The position numbers and the translations under genes were made by a program. Below, piece after piece: positions 1 to 8,985 of a stretch of 64,000 nt of DNA. The stretch covers positions 248,001 through 312,000 of the forward strand of contig NZ_AQQS01000001.1 of the NCBI RefSeq assembly GCF_002088275.1. The letters are read 5' to 3'. The DNA is from Aurantimonas sp. 22II-16-19i (GTDB lineage: Bacteria > Pseudomonadota > Alphaproteobacteria > Rhizobiales > Rhizobiaceae). The notes under the pieces are model-generated. The model was given only the letters and a program-made list of their open reading frames with translations, did not search any database and was not told where the DNA came from. Numbering within the stretch: the first letter of the stretch is position 1; each line of letters begins with the position of its first letter.

Positions 1-1
1 C

Positions 2-1681
2 TACGACCAGGTCTTCTCCGCCCACGGCGTGATCATGATCTTCTTCGTGGCGATGCCGCTGATCGTCGGGATCATGAATATCGTGGTGCCGCTGCAGATC
101 GGCGCGCGCGACGTCGCCTTCCCGTTCCTCAACAACTTCTCCTTCTGGATGACCGCCGGCGGCGTCATCCTGGTCATGGCGTCGCTGTTCATCGGCGAGT
201 TCGCCCGCACCGGCTGGCTGGCCTTCCCGCCTTTGGCGGATGCCGCCAACAGTCCGGGCGTCGGCGTCGACTATTACATCTGGGGCCTGCAGATCGCCGG
301 TGTCGGCACATTGTTATCGGGCGTGAACTTCCTGGTGACGATCATCAAGATGCGCGCCCCCGGCATGACGATGATGCGCATCCCGATCTTCACCTGGACG
401 TCGCTTTGCACCAACATCCTGATCGTCGCCTCCTTCCCGGTGCTGACCGCCGTCCTCGGCCTCCTGTCGCTCGATCGCTACGTGGGAACGAACTTCTTCA
501 CGAACGATCTCGGCGGCAATTCGATGATGTATTTCAACCTCATCTGGATCTGGGGCCATCCGGAGGTCTACATCCTCATCCTGCCGGCCTTCGGCGTCTT
601 CTCCGAGGTCACCTCGACCTTCTCCGGCAAGCGCCTGTTCGGCTACACCTCGATGGTCTACGCGACGGTGGTCATCACCATCCTCGCCTATCTCGTCTGG
701 CTCCACCACTTCTTCACCATGGGCAACGGGGCGAGCGTCAACTCGTTCTTCGGCATCACCACGATGATCATCTCGATCCCGACGGGCGCGAAGATCTTCA
801 ACTGGCTGTTCACGATGTATCACGGCCGGGTGCGGTTCGAGCTGCCGATGCTCTGGACCATCGCCTTCCTGGTGACCTTCACCCTCGGCGGCATGACCGG
901 CGTGCTGCTCGCCGTTCCGCCGGTCGACTTCGTCGTCCACAACTCGCTGTTCCTCGTCGCCCACTTCCACAACGTGATCATCGGCGGCGTGCTGTTCGGC
1001 ATGTTCGCGGCGATCAACTACTGGTTCCCGAAGGCCTTCGGCTTCAAGCTCGACGTCTTCTGGGGCAAAGTGAGCTTCTGGTTCTGGGTGATCGGCTTCT
1101 ACTTCGCCTTCATGCCGCTCTATGTGCTCGGCCTGATGGGCGTCACCCGGCGCCTGCGCGTCTTCGACGATCCGTCGCTGCAGATCTGGTTCCTCATCGC
1201 CGCCTTCGGCGCGGCGTTGGTGGCCATCGGCATCGCCGCCTTCCTGGTCCAGATCTTCGTGTCGATCCGGAACCGCGAGGCGCTCGCCGACACGACGGGC
1301 GACCCGTGGAACGGCCGCACGCTCGAATGGGCGACGTCCTCGCCGCCGCCCCACTACAACTTCGCCTTCACCCCCGTCGTGCATGACCTCGACACCTATG
1401 CCGACATGAAGAAGCGCGGGTTCGAGCGGCCGATGCACGGCTTCAAGCCGATCCACATGCCGAAGAACACCGGCGCCGGCGTCGTCATCGCCGCCCTCGC
1501 CACGCTCTGCGGCTTCGCCCTGATCTGGTACATCTGGTGGCTCGCAGCCGTCAGCTTCGTGGCGATGATCGCCGCAACGATCTGGCACACCTTCAACTAC
1601 GACCGGGACTACTACATCCCGGCGGAGGAGGTCGCGGCGTCGGAACGCGCCTACGCCGACTCCCTGGCGGCGCGGAGCTGA
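2..1681 (+). CDS. cyoB: cytochrome bo3 ubiquinol oxidase subunit I (5' end outside window)
   Basis: Subunit I of the proton-pumping haem-copper quinol oxidase, an inner-membrane protein. The reading frame is open at the window edge. Recalled alignment to E. coli CyoB puts the first residue at about position 99, so roughly 98 residues are missing. Visible are the quinone-site Gln (bases 8-10), the low-spin haem His (23-25), the D-channel Asp in the GARDVAFPF motif, the WGHPEVY CuB His with its Glu (His at 557-559), the CuB His pair (704-709), the K-channel Lys in PTGAKIFNW, and the HFHNV haem-ligand segment. The conserved C-terminal [22 protein letters not shown] region is that of CyoB rather than of aa3 CtaD. 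cyoC follows 3 bases later; cyoA should lie upstream. Confidence 0.97.
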   Translation, partial: YDQVFSAHGVIMIFFVAMPLIVGIMNIVVPLQIGARDVAFPFLNNFSFWMTAGGVILVMASLFIGEFARTGWLAFPPLADAANSPGVGVDYYIWGLQIAGVGTLLSGVNFLVTIIKMRAPGMTMMRIPIFTWTSLCTNILIVASFPVLTAVLGLLSLDRYVGTNFFTNDLGGNSMMYFNLIWIWGHPEVYILILPAFGVFSEVTSTFSGKRLFGYTSMVYATVVITILAYLVWLHHFFTMGNGASVNSFFGITTMIISIPTGAKIFNWLFTMYHGRVRFELPMLWTIAFLVTFTLGGMTGVLLAVPPVDFVVHNSLFLVAHFHNVIIGGVLFGMFAAINYWFPKAFGFKLDVFWGKVSFWFWVIGFYFAFMPLYVLGLMGVTRRLRVFDDPSLQIWFLIAAFGAALVAIGIAAFLVQIFVSIRNREALADTTGDPWNGRTLEWATSSPPPHYNFAFTPVVHDLDTYADMKKRGFERPMHGFKPIHMPKNTGAGVVIAALATLCGFALIWYIWWLAAVSFVAMIAATIWHTFNYDRDYYIPAEEVAASERAYADSLAARS

Positions 1682-1684
1682 ACG

Positions 1685-2311
1685 ATGGCGCAGGCAACCC
1701 TTCACGACGAGGCCGGCGCGCCGGTCTACTACCAGCTCGAAGAGCACGAGCATGAACCGGGAGCGAGCACCATGCTCGGCTTCTGGATCTATCTGATGAG
1801 CGACTGCCTCATCTTCGCGATCCTGTTCGCGACCTACGGCGTCCTTGCCGGCGCCTATGCGGCGGGGCCGCGCCCGGAGGAGATCTTCGAACTGCCGCTG
1901 CTCGCGGTGAACACGGCGATGCTGCTGTTCTCCTCGATCACCTACGGCTTCGCGATGATCGCCATGCAGAACCGCAACAAGCGCGCGGTGCTCGGCTGGC
2001 TGGCCGTCACCGGCCTGTTCGGCCTCTGCTTCGTCGGCATCGAGCTCTACGAGTTCGCGGTGCTGTTCCACGAGGGTGCGACGCCCCAGCGCAGCGCCTT
2101 CCTGTCGGCGTTCTTCACCCTCGTCGCCACCCACGGGCTGCACGTCTCCTTCGGCATCCTCTGGATGGTCGTCCTGATGGTGCAGGTGGGCAAGCTCGGG
2201 CTGATCGACGCCAACCGGCGCCGCCTGATGTGCCTGTCGATGTTCTGGCACTTTCTCGACGTCATCTGGATCGGCGTCTTCACCTTCGTCTATCTCATCC
2301 GGGTGATCTGA
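1685..2311 (+). CDS. cyoC: cytochrome bo3 ubiquinol oxidase subunit III
   Basis: Subunit III of the bo3 oxidase, 208 residues, close to the usual length of about 204. Five hydrophobic segments can be read, beginning with [25 protein letters not shown] and ending with [22 protein letters not shown], the characteristic last helix of haem-copper oxidase subunit III. It carries no metal centre; the family supports assembly and stability of subunit I. The gene starts 3 bases after cyoB, and its stop codon overlaps the start of cyoD by one base (TGATG), so translation is probably coupled. Confidence 0.96.
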   Translation: MAQATLHDEAGAPVYYQLEEHEHEPGASTMLGFWIYLMSDCLIFAILFATYGVLAGAYAAGPRPEEIFELPLLAVNTAMLLFSSITYGFAMIAMQNRNKRAVLGWLAVTGLFGLCFVGIELYEFAVLFHEGATPQRSAFLSAFFTLVATHGLHVSFGILWMVVLMVQVGKLGLIDANRRRLMCLSMFWHFLDVIWIGVFTFVYLIRVI

Positions 2312-3042
2312 TGAGCATTTCGCCTCACGCTTCCAGCCCCTCCCATGGCGACCACGATCACGGCGGCCATCACGAGAGCGGCCAGTCCCACTCGACCATG
2401 CGCGGCTACCTGACGGGCTTCGGCCTGTCGGTCGTCCTCACGGCCATCCCGTTCTGGCTGGTCATGGCGCGGCCGATCGAGGACGTCGTCCTCACCGCCA
2501 GTCTCGTGGTCCTGCTGGCGGTCGCCCAGATCTTCGTCCACATGATCTACTTCCTCCACATGGACGCCAAGTCCGAGGGCGGCTGGACGGTGATGGCGCT
2601 GATCTTCACGCTCGTCATCGTGGTGATCACCATCTCCGGCTCGCTGTGGGTGATGTACCACCTCAACAGCAACATGATGGCGATGGACGGCGGCATGCCG
2701 ACGGAGGGCATGCAGATGGATGGGGGCCAGATGGACCACGGCCAGATGAACCAGGGCCTGTCGATGGACGGCAAGTCCGACGCCCAGACCGGTGGCAATG
2801 CCCCGGCAGCCGCCCCCGGCAACGACGGCGGCATGGCGCCGATGACCATGGACAGCATGGGCGGCCACGACATGGACGCGCATGACACGGGCGCCGGCGC
2901 GACTGGCAGCCAGAGCGGCACGGATGCCGGTAGCGGTGCCGGTGCTGGTGCCCATGCCCATGGCGGCGAGAGCGGTACGACCCCCGGAGACATCGACGGG
3001 AACGACACGCAGCAGCAGGGCTTCGCCGTCACTCCCCAGTGA
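2311..3042 (+). CDS. cyoD: cytochrome bo3 ubiquinol oxidase subunit IV with Met/His-rich C-terminal extension
   Basis: Subunit IV of the bo3 oxidase. The normal domain is residues 30-118: three transmembrane helices with the family segment QIFVHMIYFLHMDAKSEGGW. The start is placed at 2311, where it overlaps the cyoC stop; an in-frame ATG at 2230 lies inside cyoC and is rejected. The protein is 243 residues, more than twice the roughly 110 of E. coli CyoD. The excess is a His-rich N-terminus (seven His in the first 27 residues) and a low-complexity tail, residues 121-243, with 14 Met and 5 His in DGGM, DHGQM and HDMDAHD-like segments. From known CyoD topology the tail should face the periplasm. 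A copper-binding role is my inference. Confidence 0.93.
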   Translation: MSISPHASSPSHGDHDHGGHHESGQSHSTMRGYLTGFGLSVVLTAIPFWLVMARPIEDVVLTASLVVLLAVAQIFVHMIYFLHMDAKSEGGWTVMALIFTLVIVVITISGSLWVMYHLNSNMMAMDGGMPTEGMQMDGGQMDHGQMNQGLSMDGKSDAQTGGNAPAAAPGNDGGMAPMTMDSMGGHDMDAHDTGAGATGSQSGTDAGSGAGAGAHAHGGESGTTPGDIDGNDTQQQGFAVTPQ

Positions 3043-3078
3043 CGGCCGCATGGAGGCCGACGAACGGAGCGCTTCCAA

Positions 3079-3882
3079 GTGACCGACGAGGCGAAGGATC
3101 AAGACGGTGGGGGCCGCAAGCACCGCCGCCGCGGCAGGCTCGGCCTCGTCCTTCTCGCCGTGGCCGGCGTCCTGCTCTTTGCCGCCTTCACGGCACTCGG
3201 GCTCTGGCAGCTCGAGCGCCGGGTCTGGAAGCTCGACCTGATCGCGGCGGTCGAGGAACGGGTGGCCGCCCGTCCCGTCCCGGCTCCCGGTCCCGCCGAC
3301 TGGCCCGCCCTCGCCTTCGACACGGACGAGTACCGCCATGTGACGGCCACCGGCCGCTGGGAGGCCGGCAAGAGCGTCTTCGTCCAGGCCTCGACGGACT
3401 ATGGCGGCGGGTTCTGGTTGATGACGCCGCTACGCGAGGAGCGCGGCTTCACCGTCCTCGTCAATCGCGGCTTCGTCCCCGCGCGGGATTTTCCCGCCGA
3501 TCGGGGTCTTCCTGGCGAGGCGACGACCGTCGCCGGCCTGATGCGGATGAGCCAGCCGGACGGCGCCTTCCTGCGCTCCAACGATCCTGCCGGCGGGCGC
3601 TGGTATTCCCGTGACGTCGCCGCCATCGCCGCGACCGAGGGTCTGGCGGAACCCGTCGCACCCTATTTCATCGACGCCGGCTCGCCCCTTGAGCGAGCCC
3701 CCCTCCCCAATGTCGAGATGGGCGCGCCGGTCGGCGATGTCGCCTATCCGGTCGAGGGGCTGACCCGCACCGATTTCCGCAACCAGCATCTCCAATATGC
3801 GCTGACCTGGTTTGCGCTGGCTGGCCTCGTCCTCGTCGCGGGCGTCATCGTCATCCGGCAGGAGAAGCGCCGGAAGGGATGA
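3079..3882 (+). CDS. SURF1 family cytochrome oxidase biogenesis protein
   Basis: SURF1 family membrane protein, 267 residues, involved in haem insertion or assembly of haem-copper oxidases. The architecture is typical: one transmembrane helix near residues 20-43, a periplasmic domain, and a second helix near 244-262. Family hallmarks are GLWQLERRVWKLDLI after helix 1, FWLMTPLREERGFTVLVNRGFVP in the middle, and DFRNQHLQYALTWFALAGLVL before and within helix 2. The start is GTG at 3079 with GGAG about eight bases upstream. It lies 36 bases after cyoD and is probably the last gene of the cyo operon, so its client would be the bo3 enzyme. Confidence 0.93.
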   Translation: MTDEAKDQDGGGRKHRRRGRLGLVLLAVAGVLLFAAFTALGLWQLERRVWKLDLIAAVEERVAARPVPAPGPADWPALAFDTDEYRHVTATGRWEAGKSVFVQASTDYGGGFWLMTPLREERGFTVLVNRGFVPARDFPADRGLPGEATTVAGLMRMSQPDGAFLRSNDPAGGRWYSRDVAAIAATEGLAEPVAPYFIDAGSPLERAPLPNVEMGAPVGDVAYPVEGLTRTDFRNQHLQYALTWFALAGLVLVAGVIVIRQEKRRKG

Positions 3883-3983
3883 GCGACGAGCCGCAGGAGA
3901 TGCGGCTCGCATCGCCGGCTGCGCAGCGTGGCATGGGCGCTTCCATGCCGGGCCGGCCCGGCAGCCTCTGCCGTCGGGCCGGC
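3883..3983. terminator. two hairpins between convergent SURF1 gene and doeB
   Basis: The gap between convergent genes holds two strong inverted repeats. The first pairs 3887-3895 with 3901-3909 (9 bp perfect, 5-base loop) directly after the SURF1 stop. The second pairs 3952-3964 with 3968-3983 (GC-rich, with a bulge). Neither has a T-run, so they may act as bidirectional barriers or mRNA ends rather than classical rho-independent terminators. Confidence 0.45.
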
Positions 3984-3990
3984 TGCCGCC

Positions 3991-5007
3991 TCACCCCAGG
4001 ACGCCGAGAACCGCGATGCAGTCGCCGGCCTTGACGAGGCCGGGGAAGTGCCGGGCGACGAGGATGCCGTCCATCTTGGCGGTGTAGGTGTAGGGCTCCT
4101 GTCCCGTCCGGTCGATCGGCCAGGACCGGCCGATCGGCTGGCCCTGCCGCACCGGATCGCCGAGATCGACCAGCGGCTCCATCAGACCGTCGATCTCCGA
4201 GAAGGTGAAGCAGCGGTCGTCCGGCATGTCGAGCCAGCGGGTCTCGCGGATCTCCGGCTCGCCCTTGAGGATGCCGGCGTGCCGCAGGAGGTCGGTGACG
4301 CCGCGCTTGGCAATCCCGGCGGTGCGGGCGCTGGCCGTGCCGCCGCCGCCGAGCTCGGTCGTCACGAACACCTTGCCCATCGCCTCCGCCGTCGTGTCGA
4401 ACATGCCGACCGCGTCGATCTCCAGCATCTTCACCGAATAGGGCGCGCCGAATGCCCGCACGGCGGCAAAGCATGCCGCCTCCTGCTGCTTGTCGTCGAG
4501 CACATGGGCCGCGGCGAAGGGCAGGAAGTCCAGCGTCTTGCCGCCGGAGTGGAAGTCCAGCACGATGTCGGCCATCGGCAGGAGGCTGCGGGTGACGAAG
4601 TCGGCGATCTTCTCGGTCGGCTGGCCGAAGGGGCGCCCCGGAAACGACCGGTTGAGATTGCCCTTGTCGATCGGCGAGGTGCGCGACCCGGCCCGGAAGG
4701 CCGGGTAGTTCAGCGCCGGCACGATGATGATCCGGCCCGTCACCTCCGAGAGGTCGAGGTTGCGGGCGAGGTCGAACAGCGCGATCGGCCCCTCGTATTC
4801 GTCGCCGTGATTGCCGCCGGTCAAAAGCGCCGTCGGCCCGTCGCCGTTCTTCGCGACGGTGATCGGCGTCAGGATCGAGCCCCAGGCGCTGTCGTCGCGG
4901 CTGTAGGGCATGCGCAGGAAGCCATGGTGGATGCCGTCGGTGTCGAAATCGACCTTGGCGACGACGGGCGATGGCGGCAGCTCCGCCATCGGTTCGGGTC
5001 CGAACAT
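3991..5007 (-). CDS. doeB: N-alpha-acetyl-L-2,4-diaminobutyrate deacetylase (DoeB/EutE)
   Basis: Removes acetate from N-alpha-acetyl-diaminobutyrate, the second step of ectoine breakdown. It is a zinc-dependent member of the succinylglutamate desuccinylase/aspartoacylase family, 338 residues. Visible motifs are GGNHGDEYEGP (zinc His and Glu), NLNRSFPG, DFHSGG (third zinc ligand), and a C-terminal domain with EPYTYTAKMDGIL. The start ATG at 5007 (MFGPEPMAELPPSP) follows the stop of doeA by 5 bases. The same frame stays open to 5628, but that part overlaps doeA and is a shadow. Last gene of the leftward ehu-eut-doe operon. Confidence 0.93.
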   Translation of the reverse strand: MFGPEPMAELPPSPVVAKVDFDTDGIHHGFLRMPYSRDDSAWGSILTPITVAKNGDGPTALLTGGNHGDEYEGPIALFDLARNLDLSEVTGRIIIVPALNYPAFRAGSRTSPIDKGNLNRSFPGRPFGQPTEKIADFVTRSLLPMADIVLDFHSGGKTLDFLPFAAAHVLDDKQQEAACFAAVRAFGAPYSVKMLEIDAVGMFDTTAEAMGKVFVTTELGGGGTASARTAGIAKRGVTDLLRHAGILKGEPEIRETRWLDMPDDRCFTFSEIDGLMEPLVDLGDPVRQGQPIGRSWPIDRTGQEPYTYTAKMDGILVARHFPGLVKAGDCIAVLGVLG

Positions 5008-5012
5008 GATGG

Positions 5013-6206
5013 TCAGTCCTTGACGAAGAGCTTGCGCGGCACGTTGGCGAGCAACTCGTAGCCGGTCTCGGTGATGGCGAGGCTCTCGGTGATCTCGAGG
5101 CCCATGTCCTCGAGCCAGAGGCCGGTCATGAAGTGGAAGGTCATGCCGGGTTTCAGCTCGGTCCGGTCGCCGGGGCGAAGGCTCATGGTGCGCTCGCCCC
5201 AGTCCGGCGGATAGCTGATGCCGATCGGATAGCCGGTGCGGTTGTCCTTGACGATCCCGTATTTCTTCAGGACATCGTAGAACGCGTTGGCAATGTCCTC
5301 GCAGGCATTGCCGGGTTTCGCCGCTGCAAGGCCGGCTTCCATGCCTTCCAGCGTCGCCTTCTCCGCGTCGAGGAAGGCCTGGCTCGGCTTGCCGAGGAAC
5401 ACCGTTCGCGACAGCGGACAGTGATAGCGGTTGTAGCAGCCGGCGATCTCGAAGAACGTTCCCTCGCCGGTCTTCATCGGCTTGTCGTCCCAGGTGAGAT
5501 GCGGCGCCGAGGCATCCGCGCCGGAAGGCAGCAGCGGCACGATCGCCGGATAGTCGCCGCCGAACCGGCCGTCGGGGCCGTCGACGCCCCTCGTGCCGGC
5601 ATCGTAGATCTCGGCGACGAGATCGCATTTGCGCATGCCGGGCTCGATCACGTCGACGATGCGCTGGTGCATCGCCCCGACGATCCGCCCCGCGATGCGC
5701 ATGTAGTCGAGCTCCTGCGCGCTCTTGACCGCACGCTGCCAGTTGACCAGCGCGGTGGCGTCGGTAAAGCGCGCCTCCGGCAGGTCCCGGCGCATCGTCT
5801 CGAAGGCGGCGGCGGAGAACCAGTAATTGTCCATCTCGACGCCGATGGTCAGGCGGTCGAGGCCGCGCTCCTTGATCAGCGCCGCGAGCGCCTGCATCGG
5901 ATGGCGCACGGCCGACTGGACGTAGTGATCGGCATAGCCGACGATGTCGTCGTGGCCGAGATAGGCGGTGCGCTTGGCACCGTTGGCGTCCTGGCCGCGG
6001 CCGAACCAGATCGGGTCCCCCTCGGGCGGCACCAGGACGCCCTGATGGACGTAGAAGGACCAGCCGTCATAGCCGGTGAGCCAGGCCATGTTGGAGGGGT
6101 CGGAGACCCACAGGGCGTCAACGCCCTGCTGCTCCATGGCGCGGCGGGTCTTGGCAAGCCGCGCGGCATATTCCTCGCGGGTGAATTTCAGCTGGGGCGC
6201 CGACAT
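5013..6206 (-). CDS. doeA: ectoine hydrolase (DoeA/EutD)
   Basis: Opens the ectoine ring to N-alpha-acetyl-diaminobutyrate. It is a member of the M24 aminopeptidase P/creatinase fold, 397 residues. The N-terminal creatinase-like domain (residues 1-160) contains SDPSNMAWLTGYDGWSFYVHQ, a recognisable DoeA segment. The C-terminal pita-bread domain has GGDYPAIVPLLPSG, GTFFEIAGCYNRYHCPLSRT and GLWLEDMGLEITESLAIT. Start chosen at 6206 (MSAPQLKFTREEYAARLAKTR), matching the family N-terminus; the open frame continuing to 6398 overlaps eutC. Sits between eutC (17-base gap) and doeB (5-base gap). Confidence 0.95.
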   Translation of the reverse strand: MSAPQLKFTREEYAARLAKTRRAMEQQGVDALWVSDPSNMAWLTGYDGWSFYVHQGVLVPPEGDPIWFGRGQDANGAKRTAYLGHDDIVGYADHYVQSAVRHPMQALAALIKERGLDRLTIGVEMDNYWFSAAAFETMRRDLPEARFTDATALVNWQRAVKSAQELDYMRIAGRIVGAMHQRIVDVIEPGMRKCDLVAEIYDAGTRGVDGPDGRFGGDYPAIVPLLPSGADASAPHLTWDDKPMKTGEGTFFEIAGCYNRYHCPLSRTVFLGKPSQAFLDAEKATLEGMEAGLAAAKPGNACEDIANAFYDVLKKYGIVKDNRTGYPIGISYPPDWGERTMSLRPGDRTELKPGMTFHFMTGLWLEDMGLEITESLAITETGYELLANVPRKLFVKD

Positions 6207-6222
6207 CGGGCCGTCTTTCCTG

Positions 6223-7215
6223 TCAGGTTGCAAAGGGAGTGCCGCGGTCGCCGGAGAGCGACCGGGCATGAGCGAGGGTGGCGATCGCCGTGTCCTGGAC
6301 GCCGGTTCCGGTGAGGTCGGCGATGGTGATCGCCTCCCGCGATGTGCGCCCCCCGGCGAGCCCGGCGACGATCGCGCCGAGTTCCGGGAAGGCCGCATCG
6401 GCCGCGATCAGGCCGGCGGCGATGGCGTGGTGGAGTTCGCCGAGCCGCCGGGTCTGCTTCAGGCTGTCGGCGACGTAGAGGTCGGCGCGGGCGAGTGCCG
6501 CCGGCTCGACCTCGTTCTTGTGCTCGGCATCCGAGCCCATGGCGGTGACGTGCTGGCCGGGCTGGAGCCAGTCGGCCATCAGGATCGGCGTCTCGGAGGG
6601 GGTCGTGGTGACGACGATGTCGGCGCCATCGACGGCGTCGCGGCCCCCAGCCACGGCCGTCACCGAGAGGCCGAGCTCGGCGGAAAGCCCGGCCGCCACC
6701 TGTTCCGCCCTGGCACCGTCGCGCGCCCAGATCCGCGCCTCGCGGATCGGCCGCACCAGCGCCAGCGCCTGGAGCTGCAGCCGGGCCTGGACGCCAGCGC
6801 CGAAGATCGCAGCGACCGAGGCGTCTTCCCGCGCCAGCTGCCGGGCGGCGACGGCCCCGGCGGCGGCGGTCCGGACGTCGGTGAGATAGCCGTTGTCGAG
6901 GAACAGCGCCTCGACGAGGCCGGTCCTCGCCGAAAGCAGCATCATCAGACCGTTGACGCTGGGCAGACCCAGCTTCGGATTGTCGAAGAAGCCGGGGCTG
7001 ACCTTGATGGCGAAACCCGACAGGCCCGGCACATAGGCGGTCTTCACGTCGACCTCGCCGCGATGCTCGGGAATGTCGAGGCGCATGATCTCCGGCATGG
7101 CGACCGGCTTCGTCGCCAGCGCCAGAAAGGCCGCCTCGATGGCGTCGATGGTCTCGACGTCGAGGGTGACGAATTGCCGAAGCTCGGCCTCGGTGAGGAT
7201 GCGGATCTGCGGCAT
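6223..7215 (-). CDS. eutC: ectoine utilization protein EutC, ornithine cyclodeaminase/mu-crystallin family
   Basis: NAD(P)-binding protein of the ornithine cyclodeaminase/mu-crystallin family, 330 residues. The N-terminal part has VDVKTAYVPGLSGFAIKVSPGFFDNP and ARTGLVEALFLDNGYLTDVRTAAAGA; the Rossmann turn is AIFGAGVQARLQLQAL, followed by VTTTPSETPIL and GQHVTAMGSDAEHKNEVE. In known ectoine clusters EutB and EutC are thought to convert hydroxyectoine-derived intermediates into the diaminobutyrate route. The ATG overlaps the eutB stop by one base, indicating coupled translation. Confidence 0.93.
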   Translation of the reverse strand: MPQIRILTEAELRQFVTLDVETIDAIEAAFLALATKPVAMPEIMRLDIPEHRGEVDVKTAYVPGLSGFAIKVSPGFFDNPKLGLPSVNGLMMLLSARTGLVEALFLDNGYLTDVRTAAAGAVAARQLAREDASVAAIFGAGVQARLQLQALALVRPIREARIWARDGARAEQVAAGLSAELGLSVTAVAGGRDAVDGADIVVTTTPSETPILMADWLQPGQHVTAMGSDAEHKNEVEPAALARADLYVADSLKQTRRLGELHHAIAAGLIAADAAFPELGAIVAGLAGGRTSREAITIADLTGTGVQDTAIATLAHARSLSGDRGTPFAT

Positions 7216-8207
7216 CAGGCGGAACCCTCCAGACCATTGGCCCCGGCGACGATGCGGGCATGCAGGTCCATGGCGATGTTGCGGCCGGACAGCACCGCGA
7301 CGGTCGGGCCGCGGATCTCGATCCTGCCGGCGAGGAGCGCGGCGATGCCGACGGCGGCCCCGCCCTCGACGATCTCGCGCTCCTGGAAATAGGCGTGGCG
7401 GATGCCCGCCGCGATCTCGGCTTCGGAGAGCAGCACCACCTCGTCGACGAGATCGCGGACCATCGCAAAGGTCAGCCGGTTGGCAAGGCCGATGCCGCCG
7501 CCGAGGGAATCGGCGAGCGTCGGCAGTTCCTCGACCTCGATCGGATGGCCAGCCACAAGGCTCGCCTGCATCGCCGCGCCGCGGGTCATGGAGATGCCGA
7601 CGATCCGGGTCTTCGGCGACCGCGCCTTCACGGCCGCCGCAATGCCGGCGATCAGCCCGCCTCCCGACAGCGGCACCAGCACGGTGCGGACCTCGGGCAG
7701 GTCCTCGACGATCTCGAGACCGATCGTGCCCTGCCCGGCGATGATGTGCGGATGGTCGAAGGGCGGCAGCGGCATCATTCCCTCCTCAAGCACCAGCCGG
7801 TCCACCTCGACCTGCGCGTCGTCCTGGCTCTTGCCAACCACGCGCAGCTCGGCGCCGAGCGCGGTGATGGCGTCCTTCTTGTTCTGTGGCACGAGGTTCG
7901 ACAGGCAGACGACGCAGCGCGCGCCGGCGGTCTTGGCGGCATGGGCGAGCGCCCGGCCGTGATTGCCGGTGGAGGCGGCGACGACGCCCCGCTCGCGTTC
8001 CTCGCCGGACAGCGAGAGCACCGCGTTCGTCGCCCCGCGCAGCTTGAAGGCGCCGGTCTCCTGCCAGTGTTCGAGCTTCAGATGCACCGGGACGCCGCAA
8101 AGCTCCGACAGCGCCGCCGAGCGCTCCAGCGGCGTGCGGCGGACATGGCCGGCGATCCGCCGGGCAGCCTCCTCGATGTCTGCGATCGCGACCACTGCGC
8201 CCGTCAT
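7215..8207 (-). CDS. eutB: hydroxyectoine utilization dehydratase EutB, threonine dehydratase-like
   Basis: PLP-dependent fold-type II enzyme, 330 residues, resembling threonine/serine dehydratase. The PLP-lysine segment is ETGAFKLRGATNAV near residue 54. The phosphate-binding glycine loop is PLSGGGLIAGIAAAVK, and STGNHGRALAHAAK is the substrate Asn loop. Placement between eutA and eutC in an ehu-eut operon assigns it to EutB, proposed to dehydrate the hydroxylated intermediate from 5-hydroxyectoine. Start chosen at 8207 (MTGAVVAIADIEEAARR); the longer frame to 8252 would overlap eutA. Confidence 0.93.
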   Translation of the reverse strand: MTGAVVAIADIEEAARRIAGHVRRTPLERSAALSELCGVPVHLKLEHWQETGAFKLRGATNAVLSLSGEERERGVVAASTGNHGRALAHAAKTAGARCVVCLSNLVPQNKKDAITALGAELRVVGKSQDDAQVEVDRLVLEEGMMPLPPFDHPHIIAGQGTIGLEIVEDLPEVRTVLVPLSGGGLIAGIAAAVKARSPKTRIVGISMTRGAAMQASLVAGHPIEVEELPTLADSLGGGIGLANRLTFAMVRDLVDEVVLLSEAEIAAGIRHAYFQEREIVEGGAAVGIAALLAGRIEIRGPTVAVLSGRNIAMDLHARIVAGANGLEGSA

Positions 8208-8208
8208 G

Positions 8209-8985
8209 TCACGCCGCCTTTGCCAGCGTGTGGCCGAACAGCCGCCCGGCATTCGCCAGCTTCGGCGCGGCTTCGCAGTGGTGGAGGCATTCCCAGATCG
8301 TCGCCTGGTTGGAGGTGACGACCGGCCGGCCGATCCGGCCCTCGATCTCGGCGACGACCGAAACGGCCCGCAGCGCCGTGCAGGAGATGAACAGCGCCTC
8401 GGCGTCGTCGGGCATTGCGGCGACCGCCGCCTCGACCAGCGCCGCGCGCGAGATCCGCGCCATCACCCGGTCGTCGTCGAAGCCGAGGCAGGTGACGGCG
8501 GCGAGCTCGAAGCCCTTGGCCTCGACATAGTCGGCGAGCGGCCGGGTGGTCGCGGCGAGATAGGGCGTCAGCATGGCGATCCGGCGCGCGCCGAGCGCCG
8601 TCAGAGCCTTGGCCGCGGCAAGCGCCGGCGTCACGACGGAGACCCCCGGCTTGCCGGCCTGGACCGCTTCGGTGACGGCGAGGTCGCCGATCACCGCGGA
8701 AGCCGAAGAGCAGGAGAAGCAGACCGCATCGAGAGCCGAGCCCGGCAGGATCGCGGCCGCCGCCTCCGCGAGGCGCGGGCGCATGGCGAGGAGGTTTTCC
8801 GGCGTCGTCGGATTGGCGTATTCGATGCGGTTCGCATAGACGCCGATCCCCTCTCCGGCGACGAGCCGGGCGAAATCCGTCTCGGTCGTGTGATCGGTGG
8901 ACAGGAGGATCAGGCCGACCCGCCGTGCGATCGGCCGCTCGTCGAGGTTCACTGCAGACGGCGAAAGCTCCCGCATCGTCGTCAT
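8209..8985 (-). CDS. eutA: ectoine utilization protein EutA, Asp/Glu racemase-like
   Basis: Member of the Asp/Glu/hydantoin racemase (maleate isomerase-like) superfamily, 258 residues. The two catalytic-cysteine regions are readable as AVCFSCSSASAVIG (residues about 87-100) and ALFISCTALRAV (about 197-208). Within ectoine clusters EutA is proposed to act as a racemase on a hydroxyectoine intermediate; its reaction is not firmly established. The start ATG overlaps the end of ehuD by 4 bases (ATGA). The gene ends one base before the eutB start. Confidence 0.93.
   Translation of the reverse strand: MTTMRELSPSAVNLDERPIARRVGLILLSTDHTTETDFARLVAGEGIGVYANRIEYANPTTPENLLAMRPRLAEAAAAILPGSALDAVCFSCSSASAVIGDLAVTEAVQAGKPGVSVVTPALAAAKALTALGARRIAMLTPYLAATTRPLADYVEAKGFELAAVTCLGFDDDRVMARISRAALVEAAVAAMPDDAEALFISCTALRAVSVVAEIEGRIGRPVVTSNQATIWECLHHCEAAPKLANAGRLFGHTLAKAA

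Noticed and set aside
314-2251. Long antisense open frame opposite cyoB and cyoC
   Set aside because: Composition is Arg/Asp/Glu/His-rich without any family motif; it is a GC-driven shadow of genes with strong motif support on the plus strand.
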